Positions 8,426 through 16,183 of a stretch of DNA of 40,556 bases are shown one piece after another. Positions within the stretch are counted from its first letter, which is position 1; every line of letters begins with the position of its first letter. Source of the stretch: Alphaproteobacteria bacterium. GTDB taxonomy: Bacteria; Pseudomonadota; Alphaproteobacteria; Rhizobiales; OSC116. The stretch covers positions 1 through 40,556 of the forward strand of contig NVQL02000062.1 of assembly GCA_002400495.2 (NCBI GenBank). The letters run 5' to 3'. The translations under genes and the position numbers were made by a program. The notes beneath the pieces were generated by a model. It did not search any database. It was not told the DNA's origin and worked only from the letters and a program-made list of their open reading frames with translations.

Positions 8426-9048
8426 TAATCTCTCCACCCTAGTGCTAAAAAATCGTCAAAAAAGGGGGTTTCACCCTTCCCCGCCAAAATAATTTCAATG
8501 TCGTAAATCGGAACGTTATCGTCATCTTCACCAACAAGTCGCGCTATTAATTTTTCACGTTTATCTTGCGGCAATGACAAAAGCACCGGGTCGGTTTCAT
8601 TAGAAACTTCATTTTCAAAAAAAACTTGAGTCACTAATCTTGAAATTCCATCTGAAAAAAGTGTCAAAGTTATGTTCGGCGCACGCCCCAATTGCGTTCC
8701 CGATTTTATGGTTTTAAGTTGAAAACCACCAGTAACCGTCCGATGCCGTGTATAACCATCAAAATGTGGATCAATTTCTGGAGAGGCCTCGGTGTCTTCA
8801 GTCCTAAACACGCCTTGAGCGTTGGCTTGCCAAAATTCTATCAATGCACCATGCGCGCCGTTGCCATCTTTATCTAAATACCGCCCACGTAGGATAATTT
8901 TGTCACCCTTTGCCCCGAATTGCTGACCAATTGTTGATTTGGTCAAGTCCATACCGTCATCATGGTCATAGGAAATAGGATAATATGGCCCGACCGTATC
9001 TTCATTGGTGAGCGGCAGCCTATTGGTTGGGTTTATAGTGTCATTCAT
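8425..9048 (-). CDS. Intradiol ring-cleavage dioxygenase, alpha-subunit-like (PcaG family)
   Basis: Partner subunit of the dioxygenase (207 aa; PcaG is about 200). It begins with the NEDTVGPYYP block equivalent to the PcaG N-terminal TVGPY that enters the active site of the heterodimer. The central ALIEFWQANAQGVF and GFTR-like YTRHRTV segments follow, and ITLTLFSDGISRLVTQVFFE completes the fold. The iron ligands of the catalytic subunit are absent (GVF in place of GKY, APNITLTLF in place of RPKHIHLS), as expected for alpha. It is translationally coupled to the beta subunit by a one-base overlap. The two together indicate an (alpha-beta)n intradiol dioxygenase. Confidence 0.88.
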   Translation of the reverse strand: MNDTINPTNRLPLTNEDTVGPYYPISYDHDDGMDLTKSTIGQQFGAKGDKIILRGRYLDKDGNGAHGALIEFWQANAQGVFRTEDTEASPEIDPHFDGYTRHRTVTGGFQLKTIKSGTQLGRAPNITLTLFSDGISRLVTQVFFENEVSNETDPVLLSLPQDKREKLIARLVGEDDDNVPIYDIEIILAGKGETPFFDDFLALGWRD

Positions 9049-9089
9049 ATTATTCTTTACCTTTTCAGTATCCTATATATTCAGTCAAA

Positions 9090-9965
9090 TTAGGTTAAAT
9101 TTAGTATTTTGCGCGCGTCTGTGGGGCTGGCTATGGTTCCGCCCAGATTTTCGATGATCAATTTGGCTTTGCCAACAAGTTGTGCGTTATCTTTGCACAA
9201 AACACCTTTACTAATTTGCAGATTATCCTCCATACCAACCCGCACATGGCCACCTAAAAGATAGGCCTGCGCAACCATCGGAAATTCATGCCTGCCAATG
9301 CCAAATGCGGCCCACACAGTGTCTTCTGGAATTTGAGACACCAGATACATTAACGTCTGAGGGTTAGCAATCGCGCCATAATTTGCCCCCATCACAATTT
9401 GCATCATTAAAGGCGCTTTGATGATGCCTTTTTTAAGGAAATTTAGCGCCATATTTAAATCGCCACCATCAAATAATTCAATTTCGGGCTTTGTTCCTGC
9501 GGCATAAATAATATCTGCCATAATTTCTACATTGCGCGGGCTGTTAATCACTGCCGCTTGTCCAGACCACATTGTATTAAAGTCTAAGGTGCAAATTTCA
9601 GGCTTTAGTCTTTTCACATGTTCAACACGGCGCTCTGGGCTGCAAAGCGTGCTGCCTTTTGCGGCAATCTGCGGGTCATCTTCAGACGGTACAAACCGCC
9701 CCCCCTCGCCCGTAGTGAGGTTAATAATAAGGTCGCTATTTTTTGACCTAATCAAATGATACATTTCTTCATACAAGCCCAAATCCATACAGCCGATAGC
9801 AGTTTCGAGATTTCTGACATGCAAATGAACAATTGCTGCGCCTGCATCGGCCGCACCTAAAGCCGCTTTGGCAATTTGTTGCGGAGTGATTGGCAAGTTT
9901 GGGTGTTGAGACAATTTGGTTAAATTGCCATTTATAGCGCAGGTGATGATGGTTTTATCTGTCAT
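9090..9965 (-). CDS. BKACE family beta-keto acid cleavage enzyme (DUF849)
   Basis: A 291-aa TIM-barrel enzyme of the BKACE family. The family condenses a beta-keto acid with acetyl-CoA and splits it to acetoacetate and a new acyl-CoA, using a zinc ion. Zinc-ligand signature IVHLHVR gives His47 and His49; the C-terminal GGHVRVGMEDNL supplies the conserved Glu. GEGGRFVPSEDDP, PERRVEHVKRLKPEICTLDF and FGIGRHEFPM are also typical. The ATG at 9965 is used with GAGGG just upstream, inside the end of the aminotransferase gene; a GTG at 9980 is in frame but overlaps that gene. The specific keto acid cannot be told; a ring-cleavage product is suggested by the next two genes. Confidence 0.88.
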   Translation of the reverse strand: MTDKTIITCAINGNLTKLSQHPNLPITPQQIAKAALGAADAGAAIVHLHVRNLETAIGCMDLGLYEEMYHLIRSKNSDLIINLTTGEGGRFVPSEDDPQIAAKGSTLCSPERRVEHVKRLKPEICTLDFNTMWSGQAAVINSPRNVEIMADIIYAAGTKPEIELFDGGDLNMALNFLKKGIIKAPLMMQIVMGANYGAIANPQTLMYLVSQIPEDTVWAAFGIGRHEFPMVAQAYLLGGHVRVGMEDNLQISKGVLCKDNAQLVGKAKLIIENLGGTIASPTDARKILNLT

Positions 9966-9969
9966 TAAT

Positions 9970-11316
9970 TTAGCCCTCACTTGCTAAAACTGGCATAATT
10001 TGGTCAAAAGTAATAGCTAGCTTTTCTATAATTTCAGATATTTCTGCATCTGAAACATTATAAGGCGGTGCCAGTAATATATGGTCACCCAGTTTACCGT
10101 CAACACACCCACTAGCAGGATAGGTGAGTAAACCATTCTCAAACGCTTTTGATTTAAATCTGGCAGCCAAGCCCAAAGACGCGTCAAAAGGTTGTTTGGT
10201 CTCTTTATTTTGCACAAGCTCCAACGACCAAAACAAGCCCCTCCCCCGAATGTCACCAATATAATCACGATTTGAAAATTCTTGTCTTAACGCCTTGGCT
10301 AATTTCTCACCTTGGATGTTGACATTTTCTATCAAATTTTCTTCTTCGATAACATTAAGCACGGCAAGTGCCCCTGCGCAGGCCACAGCATGGCTCATAT
10401 ATGTATGACCATTCCATAATTTACCACTGCCAGACAAAATAACATTTACCACTTTATTCGATGCCATGACCGCAGCTAAAGGCTGATAACCCGCCGCCAA
10501 CCCCTTCGCCATGGTAATGATATCAGGGCTAATGCCTTCTTGTTCAATGGCAAACATTGTGCCTGTACGCCCCATCCCACACATAACTTCATCAGCAATC
10601 AACAAAACGCCATATTTGTCACAAATCTCTCGAATGCGCTTAAAATAGCCCTTTGCAGCCACCACGCTGCCTAATGCGGCACCGGAAACTGGCTCAACAG
10701 TAAATGCCGCCACGGTTTCCGCGCCAAGGCGTAAAATTTCAGCCTCCAGATAATTGGCCGCTCGAATGCCATATTCTTGTTCACTTTCAGAATCTTGCTG
10801 CTCCCGGTATGGATAACATGCAGGAATGCGCCCAACAGAAAGCAACAAAGGCAAAAACGGTTTACGCCGCTCTGGATGCCCACCAACAGCAAGTGCCGCA
10901 AGCGTATTGCCATGATACGCTAAATTGCGCGATATAAAATTTGTTCGATTGGCTTCACCATTTTCTAAATGATATTGCCGCGCAAGCTTTAAAGCAGCTT
11001 CCATCGCCTCAGAACCCGAACCTAAAAACATGGTGCGGGCATTTTCAAAACCTTTTGGCGCAGATAATTGCAGTTTTAGGGCAAGTTGCTCGGCAGGCTT
11101 ATTGGTAAAAAAACCAGTGTGGGCAAACGAAAAATCATCCAATTGAGCTTTTATGGCTTTTATAACTTTTGGATGAGAATGACCAAGACTAGCCACAGCT
11201 GCACCACCACAAGCGTCTAAATATTTATTATTTTCAGCGTCAAACAAATACGACCCTTCACCTTTTACGACAATAGGCAAGTCAGATTTTAGGTCTCGAT
11301 GTAGCAAGGCGGTCAT
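9970..11316 (-). CDS. Class III (omega-type) PLP aminotransferase
   Basis: Fold-type I pyridoxal-phosphate enzyme of class III (448 aa from ATG 11316; an in-frame TTG at 11331 is possible). Visible: GGAAVASLGHSHP, the PLP-phosphate loop FLGSGSEAMEAALKLARQYH, the aromatic region NLAYHGNT, the cofactor Asp in LLIADEVMCGMGRTG, and the Schiff-base lysine in ITMAKGLAAGYQPLAAV. Class III enzymes act on omega-amino or beta-amino acids with pyruvate or 2-oxoglutarate. First gene of the minus-strand operon with the BKACE and the dioxygenase subunits. Its promoter region contains the 20-mer shared with the TRAP promoter. Transamination to a beta-keto acid that the BKACE then cleaves would be a sensible order (inference). 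Confidence 0.88.
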   Translation of the reverse strand: MTALLHRDLKSDLPIVVKGEGSYLFDAENNKYLDACGGAAVASLGHSHPKVIKAIKAQLDDFSFAHTGFFTNKPAEQLALKLQLSAPKGFENARTMFLGSGSEAMEAALKLARQYHLENGEANRTNFISRNLAYHGNTLAALAVGGHPERRKPFLPLLLSVGRIPACYPYREQQDSESEQEYGIRAANYLEAEILRLGAETVAAFTVEPVSGAALGSVVAAKGYFKRIREICDKYGVLLIADEVMCGMGRTGTMFAIEQEGISPDIITMAKGLAAGYQPLAAVMASNKVVNVILSGSGKLWNGHTYMSHAVACAGALAVLNVIEEENLIENVNIQGEKLAKALRQEFSNRDYIGDIRGRGLFWSLELVQNKETKQPFDASLGLAARFKSKAFENGLLTYPASGCVDGKLGDHILLAPPYNVSDAEISEIIEKLAITFDQIMPVLASEG

Positions 11317-11349
11317 TTCAATGCGATCCAATGTGGTTATTTTAGTTCA

Positions 11350-11369
11350 TTAGTTTGTATGCAAAACAT
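11350..11369. promoter_or_regulatory. Shared operator in the divergent catabolic promoter
   Basis: TTAGTTTGTATGCAAAACAT is 19/20 identical to 4639-4658 in the TRAP promoter. Its core TATGCAAAACATA is a dyad (TATG-N5-CATA). A related GTGTATAAAACACA lies about ten bases further on. It sits 34 bases upstream of the aminotransferase ATG and about 90 bases before the CoA-transferase start, so one regulator could control both directions. Confidence 0.6.
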
Positions 11370-11458
11370 AATTTAGTGTATAAAACACAATCGCAGTTTA
11401 TTATTTTTTGAAAATCAGTCAATATAAAAATGTAGCGTTTCAACAAAACAGGTATAAT

Positions 11459-12631
11459 GTGAGCCAACCATTTAATGACATCAAAGTAATTGATTTAACA
11501 CATGTTCTCGCAGGACCGTTCGCAACCTATCAATTTGCCCTATTGGGCGCTGATGTCATTAAAGTTGAAAACCCAATTAATCCAGACTGCGCGCGCGGGC
11601 GCGGTGGCAACACTACCCAAAACAGCAAAATGCTGGGCATGAATTATCAAGTGCAAGGCGGCAATAAACGCGCAATCAGCATTGACCTTAAAACCAAGCA
11701 AGGCCAAACGATTTTTAAAAAACTCATCAAACAAGCCGATATATTGGTGGAGAATTACCGCGCATCTGCGCTTGATGAATTGGGGCTTAGTTATGAATCA
11801 CTTTCCGCCATCAACCCAAAGCTAATATACTGTTCCATCACAGGGTTTGGGGCAACAGGCAGCAAAGCAAAAATCAATGCATATGACAATGTGATACAGG
11901 CATCAAGCGGCATCGTTAGTCAGAGTGGCGGGCATAAACCGGGTGTCTCCTTTGTAGATTATGCAACCGGTTTGGAAGCTGCTTTTGCAATTTCAGCCGC
12001 GCTTTTTAGAGCGGAACGAACCGGTATGGGGGCTCATATTTCGGTTTCAATGTATGAAACGGCCTTGTTAATGATGGCACCCGAAGCGGCACGAGAAAAA
12101 AACCAACATAACAACCCAAACCATTTGGAAGCCGGCATTAAAACCTATCCAACTCAGCAAGGCGAATTATGTTTGGGTGCTTTCACCCCACAACAAATGA
12201 GTAAATGTTTGAAAGCCTTGGTTCAAGATGGTTATTGCAACATTAAAATCCCAACTTTAAATGAGTGGGATGAGCTCTGGAAAGCTGGCGAAAGTCTCCA
12301 CGCCGAATTACAGGACATCTTTCTACAAAACACTGCCGATTTTTGGCAAGAATACATGCATAATATTGGTCTACCTGCCGAAAAATTACGCCATCTGGCA
12401 GAAGCTGTTAATGACCAGCAGCTTGATGCGAGAGAATTCTTTAAAAAAGTAACAATTGACGGCAAACCACAATATATACCGACATCTGCTTACAAGTTTG
12501 ACGATGAAGGCGGTGTAAAATTAACTCGTTCGGCACCTCAAATTTCGCAACATGCAGACGAAATTCTACAAGAAATTGAAATTAGGCCAGAAGAAATAAA
12601 TGCACTTAGAAAAAGTGGGGTGATATTATAA
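11459..12631 (+). CDS. Class III CoA-transferase (CaiB/BaiF/Frc family)
   Basis: Transfers CoA between carboxylic acids by way of an aspartyl-CoA anhydride. Visible: VIDLTHVLAGPF near the N-terminus, KVENP, NKRAISIDLKT, QADILVENYR, LIYCSITGFG and the catalytic Asp region GVSFVDYATGLEAAFA. The length (390 aa) fits the family when translation starts at the GTG at 11459, placing VIDLTHVLAGPF about 11 residues in. An upstream in-frame TTG at 11408 would add 17 residues and has no good Shine-Dalgarno. First gene of the seven-gene plus-strand operon. The substrate is probably an intermediate of the same pathway, activated before or after ring opening (inference). Confidence 0.88.
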   Translation: MSQPFNDIKVIDLTHVLAGPFATYQFALLGADVIKVENPINPDCARGRGGNTTQNSKMLGMNYQVQGGNKRAISIDLKTKQGQTIFKKLIKQADILVENYRASALDELGLSYESLSAINPKLIYCSITGFGATGSKAKINAYDNVIQASSGIVSQSGGHKPGVSFVDYATGLEAAFAISAALFRAERTGMGAHISVSMYETALLMMAPEAAREKNQHNNPNHLEAGIKTYPTQQGELCLGAFTPQQMSKCLKALVQDGYCNIKIPTLNEWDELWKAGESLHAELQDIFLQNTADFWQEYMHNIGLPAEKLRHLAEAVNDQQLDAREFFKKVTIDGKPQYIPTSAYKFDDEGGVKLTRSAPQISQHADEILQEIEIRPEEINALRKSGVIL

Positions 12632-13518
12632 TGATAAAAACCACCGCAACTCTGTTCACCCAATTGCCAGATGAGTTGCATTTTAAAGGCGAGCCGAATG
12701 ACTGGGTCAAAATGACCAGACCCGGGCAAAGATTACATTCTTTTCTTGAAGGCCCTGAATTTGATGACGATGGTAATTTATATATAGTCGATGTGCCTTA
12801 CGGACGCATTTTTAAAATTACCCCCACTGGTGAATGGCAATTATTCTACCAATATGAAGGCGAGCCACATTCTATAAAAATAGATAAAAATGGTGATTTT
12901 ATCTTTGTGGATTATAAATTGGGTTTGGTTAAATACGCACCAAAACAAAACAAACTAACGACAATTGCCACGGCCTATAACGGGATGCCGTTTAAAGGCC
13001 TTTCGGATTTAACCATTGCAGTAAATGGCGATTATTATTTTACCGACAGCGGCCGCACAAGCCTTTCCGACCCGACAGGTTGTGTGTATAAATATAACGA
13101 CTTAGATGGCTTAACCCTCATTCTTGACAATGTTCCCTACCCCAATGGAATTGTGACATCAACTGATGGACAAACCTGTTTTGTCGCCGCCACCCGCGCC
13201 AATGCAGTGTGGAAGTTTAAGACCAATAAACCCGAACCCATATACCCAATGGTGGGCAATTATATTCAGTTAACAGGCGGATTAGGCCCAGATGGGTTGG
13301 CGGTTAATAAAGATAATAAGCTAGCCGTCGCTCATGCGCAAATGGGGCGGGTTTATGTTTATTCCCTGTTGGGTGACTTGTTGCTAGAAATACCTCTGCC
13401 ACAAGGTTTATGGGTAACCAGCGTTGCCTTTCATCCCAAAAACCAAAATGAATTATACATAATTGAAGCGCAATATGGTGCAATTTACCGCATCTATATT
13501 TCCGCAAATGAAGGTTGA
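12631..13518 (+). CDS. SMP-30/gluconolactonase-like beta-propeller (putative lactonase)
   Basis: A 295-aa six-bladed beta-propeller of the SMP-30/LRE family. The repeated blade pattern is visible: EGPEFDDDGNLYIVD, then GLSDLTIAVNGDYYFTDS, then PNGIVTSTDGQTCFVA, then GPDGLAVNKDNKLAVA. The metal-binding Glu in EGPEF, the Asn in PNG and the Asp in GPDGLA are in the expected places. No signal peptide, so cytoplasmic. The family hydrolyses lactones or esters. Its start overlaps the CoA-transferase stop as TAATG. In a pathway with an intradiol dioxygenase it could open an enol-lactone-like intermediate (inference). Confidence 0.82.
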   Translation: MIKTTATLFTQLPDELHFKGEPNDWVKMTRPGQRLHSFLEGPEFDDDGNLYIVDVPYGRIFKITPTGEWQLFYQYEGEPHSIKIDKNGDFIFVDYKLGLVKYAPKQNKLTTIATAYNGMPFKGLSDLTIAVNGDYYFTDSGRTSLSDPTGCVYKYNDLDGLTLILDNVPYPNGIVTSTDGQTCFVAATRANAVWKFKTNKPEPIYPMVGNYIQLTGGLGPDGLAVNKDNKLAVAHAQMGRVYVYSLLGDLLLEIPLPQGLWVTSVAFHPKNQNELYIIEAQYGAIYRIYISANEG

Positions 13519-13521
13519 AAA

Positions 13522-14421
13522 ATGCAAAAACAAGATTTACATGGCTTTGTGCCTGCCATCGTCACACCATTTAATAAAGCTGGCGACATTATGGAGGATG
13601 ATTTCAAAGAAATCGTCAATTGGCTAATTGTCCAAGGCGCGACCGCCATTTGCGTATCGGGCGACAATGGCGAAAGCTGGACACTGTCACCCGAAGAACG
13701 CGGACGTTTGACAAAATTAGCTGTCGAAACCTCAGCAGGCCGCGTGCCCATTATAACAGGCGTATCGGCACCGACCTTAAAAGCAAGTCTTGCCTATTGT
13801 CACGAAGCCAAAGAAAACGGAGCCGCGGCGATTTTGGCTATGCCACAAACCTATGTGATTAAAACCACCCGCGATGAATTACTCACCCGCTTCGAAAACT
13901 TAGCTGCTGGTTGCGATTTACCCATTATAGCTTATAATTCACCACGCAGAGCTGGGCTTAGTATGTCCGTCGATGACATTGGGGCTATTTTAGATGTCGC
14001 GCCGATTATTGGCATTAAAGAATCTCAACGTGATTTTTTTCATCATACGCATTTAATTGAGCGGTTTGCCGATAGAATGTCAATCATGGTAGGGCCTTGC
14101 CATTATATACTGCCTGCGATTGGTTTGGGCGCAAAAGGCTTTATTGCCACAGGGCCAGAATTTTTAGGCGACATAACCAAGTGTATATCGCAAATCGCAA
14201 CACAAAGCCCGAATGATGAATATAAAAAATTACATTATGATCTAACTGTTTTGTATGAATTATTAATGAGCACCGCAACTTGGCCTGCATCGTTTAAGGC
14301 GGCACTAAATTTAATTGGCCTGCCAGCAGGCGTACCTCGCGAGCCAGTGAATGTAGCCACACGGGCAGATATAGACAAAATTAAAAAATGTTTCAATTCA
14401 CTTAACATCTCCTACCAATAA
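13522..14421 (+). CDS. DapA-family aldolase/deaminase (DHDPS-like)
   Basis: Class I Schiff-base TIM-barrel lyase of the dihydrodipicolinate synthase superfamily (299 aa). Visible: VPAIVTPFNKAGDI, SGDNGESWTLSPEER (in place of the GTTGE loop), the catalytic Tyr in IIAYNSPRR and the Schiff-base Lys in IIGIKES. It is not likely to be true DapA, because it lies in a catabolic operon and its substrate loop differs. Directly after it come the three subunits of an LhpBEF/HcnABC-type dehydrogenase. That order resembles hydroxyproline clusters, where a DapA homologue deaminates 1-pyrroline-4-hydroxy-2-carboxylate. That role, or aldol cleavage of a related keto acid, is possible. Confidence 0.85.
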   Translation: MQKQDLHGFVPAIVTPFNKAGDIMEDDFKEIVNWLIVQGATAICVSGDNGESWTLSPEERGRLTKLAVETSAGRVPIITGVSAPTLKASLAYCHEAKENGAAAILAMPQTYVIKTTRDELLTRFENLAAGCDLPIIAYNSPRRAGLSMSVDDIGAILDVAPIIGIKESQRDFFHHTHLIERFADRMSIMVGPCHYILPAIGLGAKGFIATGPEFLGDITKCISQIATQSPNDEYKKLHYDLTVLYELLMSTATWPASFKAALNLIGLPAGVPREPVNVATRADIDKIKKCFNSLNISYQ

Positions 14422-14432
14422 AGTTGTAAATC

Positions 14433-14756
14433 ATGCGTTTTTTCAGGCAAACAGGTTCGAAAATTAAACGTAGTCAACTGGTTGAATTTAGTTTTAACGG
14501 AACCACTTATTCTGGCCATTTGGGCGAAAGTGTGACAGTTGCCCTTGCCGCAAATGGAATCATAACCACGCGAATAACTCACGATGGCAGCCCTAGAGGT
14601 GCATTTTGTTTTATGGGCAGCTGCCAAGAATGTGTTTTATTGATAGACGGCTTGCGCATTGAGGCTTGCCAAGTGGCATTATCTGAAGGATTGATTGTAC
14701 AGAGCATTGGTTGTTTAATTGCCGAGCAAAAAGCCAAGGGAGATGAAAATGTCTGA
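14433..14756 (+). CDS. (2Fe-2S)-binding small subunit of a flavin dehydrogenase (HcnA/LhpF-like)
   Basis: A 107-aa ferredoxin-like subunit (Fer2_4 type). The cluster cysteines are in GAFCFMGSCQECVLLIDG plus the ACQVAL cysteine, giving C-x4-C-x2-C...C. Such small subunits complete heteromeric FAD enzymes that oxidise D-proline derivatives, opines or glycine (LhpBEF, OoxA/NoxA, HcnABC). Its last bases overlap the next gene's start by 8 bases. Together with the genes at 14749 and 16184 it forms one three-part enzyme, in the order small, middle, catalytic. Confidence 0.87.
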   Translation: MRFFRQTGSKIKRSQLVEFSFNGTTYSGHLGESVTVALAANGIITTRITHDGSPRGAFCFMGSCQECVLLIDGLRIEACQVALSEGLIVQSIGCLIAEQKAKGDENV

Positions 14757-16176
14757 CTTCGACTTAATTGTAATTGGCGCGGGGGCGGCAGGCAGCCGTG
14801 CGGCGATGGAAGCGACCAAAGCAGGTGCCAAAATACTCTTACTAGACGAACAAGCCGAAGCGGGTGGACAAGTCTGGCGGGCAAAATCACCCAGTATTAT
14901 AAGCGCACCCAAAACTCCAGAAACCATTGCAGGCGATAAATTACGCAGCGATTTAAAATTAGAAAATATTTTACACATTGTAAATGCGAGAGTGTGGCAA
15001 ATTGAAAAAAATAATGATGACTTGTGGAATATTGGCTATTTAAACAATGGCCATTTGCACAATGTGACCTGCAAAGCCATCATTGCCGCGACAGGTGCAC
15101 AAGAGCGGGTCATTCCCGTAACAGGTTCCCAATTACCAGGTGTCATTGGTTTGGCGGCTGCCACGGCTTTATTCAAACAGCATTTAACCACCCCTGGAAA
15201 ACAAACCATTGTCGCCGGCTGCGGCCCCCTGCTTATTTTTACGGCCTATGAAATATTACGGTTGGGCGGGAAAGTCTGTGCGATTATATCATTAAATTCA
15301 AAAACAAACTGGGCGAAAGCATCAATCGACATGATGACAAGGCCTGACTTATTATGGCGCGGTGCGACATGGTTTGCCAAAATAACCGCCGCACGCATAC
15401 CCATATATTGGCAATCTACAGTTACCGAAATTATCGGCGAAACGCACATTGAGTCAGTAAACATTTCCGCAATCGATGCAAATTGGAGTGCGACAAGCCA
15501 CGGTCAAAAAAACAATATAAAAGCCGATAGCCTATGCATGGGGCATGGCTTAAACCCCGCCATAGAAGCCACAAAACTTGCTGACGCCACTCATATATAC
15601 TCACCCGAACTCGGTGGATGGCATGTAAAAACCGATGACTTTGGCCGCACTGATAAAGCAGGCTTATATGCTGCGGGAGACAATGCAGGCATTTATGGCG
15701 CGGGCGCCGCGCCATATCGAGGCAAGCTCGCAGCCATTGCGGCTCTACAATTTCTAAACATTGGAAAAACTCAAAATACAGACAAGCTTGTGGCAAAAAT
15801 GAAATCGGCAGCCAAATTTGGCCTTGCGACAACGAAGCTCACAATATTGCGCAAAGGTATGATTGAAAATACGCAACAAACCGCCATCATCTGTAGATGC
15901 GAAGCAGTCAGTCGTCAGCAATTAGAAGCCGAAATATCAAGTGGTGCGCACTCACCAAATGCCATAAAATCGGGAACAAGATGCGGAATGGGGCCATGTG
16001 GCGGCCGCTATTGTAATGACGTTGCTGCACTCATAAACCAAACCATATCGGGTAAAACCCGCCAACAAATCGGCTTGACGACAAGCCGCCCGCCGATACG
16101 TCCCTTACCAATCAGTGCCATCGCTCAAAATTTTGATTATGATGATCTGCCCATTCCCGCGCCTGCGCCTTTATAG
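14749..16176 (+). CDS. FAD/NAD(P)-dependent dehydrogenase subunit with BFD-type Fe-S domain (HcnB/LhpE-like)
   Basis: A 475-aa electron-transfer subunit. An N-terminal Rossmann motif VIGAGAAGSRAAMEA and GGQVWR bind FAD; a second dinucleotide site follows (TIVAGCGPLL); GLYAAGDNAGIYGAG is the C-terminal FAD motif. The last 80 residues are a BFD-like [2Fe-2S] domain: IICRCEAVSRQQLE, then GTRCGMGPCGGRYC. The start at ATG 14749 has GGGAG six bases upstream. This is the architecture of HcnB/OoxA/LhpE. It passes electrons from the catalytic subunit (16184) towards the respiratory chain. Confidence 0.88.
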   Translation: MSDFDLIVIGAGAAGSRAAMEATKAGAKILLLDEQAEAGGQVWRAKSPSIISAPKTPETIAGDKLRSDLKLENILHIVNARVWQIEKNNDDLWNIGYLNNGHLHNVTCKAIIAATGAQERVIPVTGSQLPGVIGLAAATALFKQHLTTPGKQTIVAGCGPLLIFTAYEILRLGGKVCAIISLNSKTNWAKASIDMMTRPDLLWRGATWFAKITAARIPIYWQSTVTEIIGETHIESVNISAIDANWSATSHGQKNNIKADSLCMGHGLNPAIEATKLADATHIYSPELGGWHVKTDDFGRTDKAGLYAAGDNAGIYGAGAAPYRGKLAAIAALQFLNIGKTQNTDKLVAKMKSAAKFGLATTKLTILRKGMIENTQQTAIICRCEAVSRQQLEAEISSGAHSPNAIKSGTRCGMGPCGGRYCNDVAALINQTISGKTRQQIGLTTSRPPIRPLPISAIAQNFDYDDLPIPAPAPL

Positions 16177-16183
16177 GAAAACC

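Noticed and set aside
7757..9048. Naming the dioxygenase genes pcaH and pcaG
   Set aside because: The family is clear, but the pocket residues differ from PcaH and the rest of the pca pathway is absent, so the substrate is not established.
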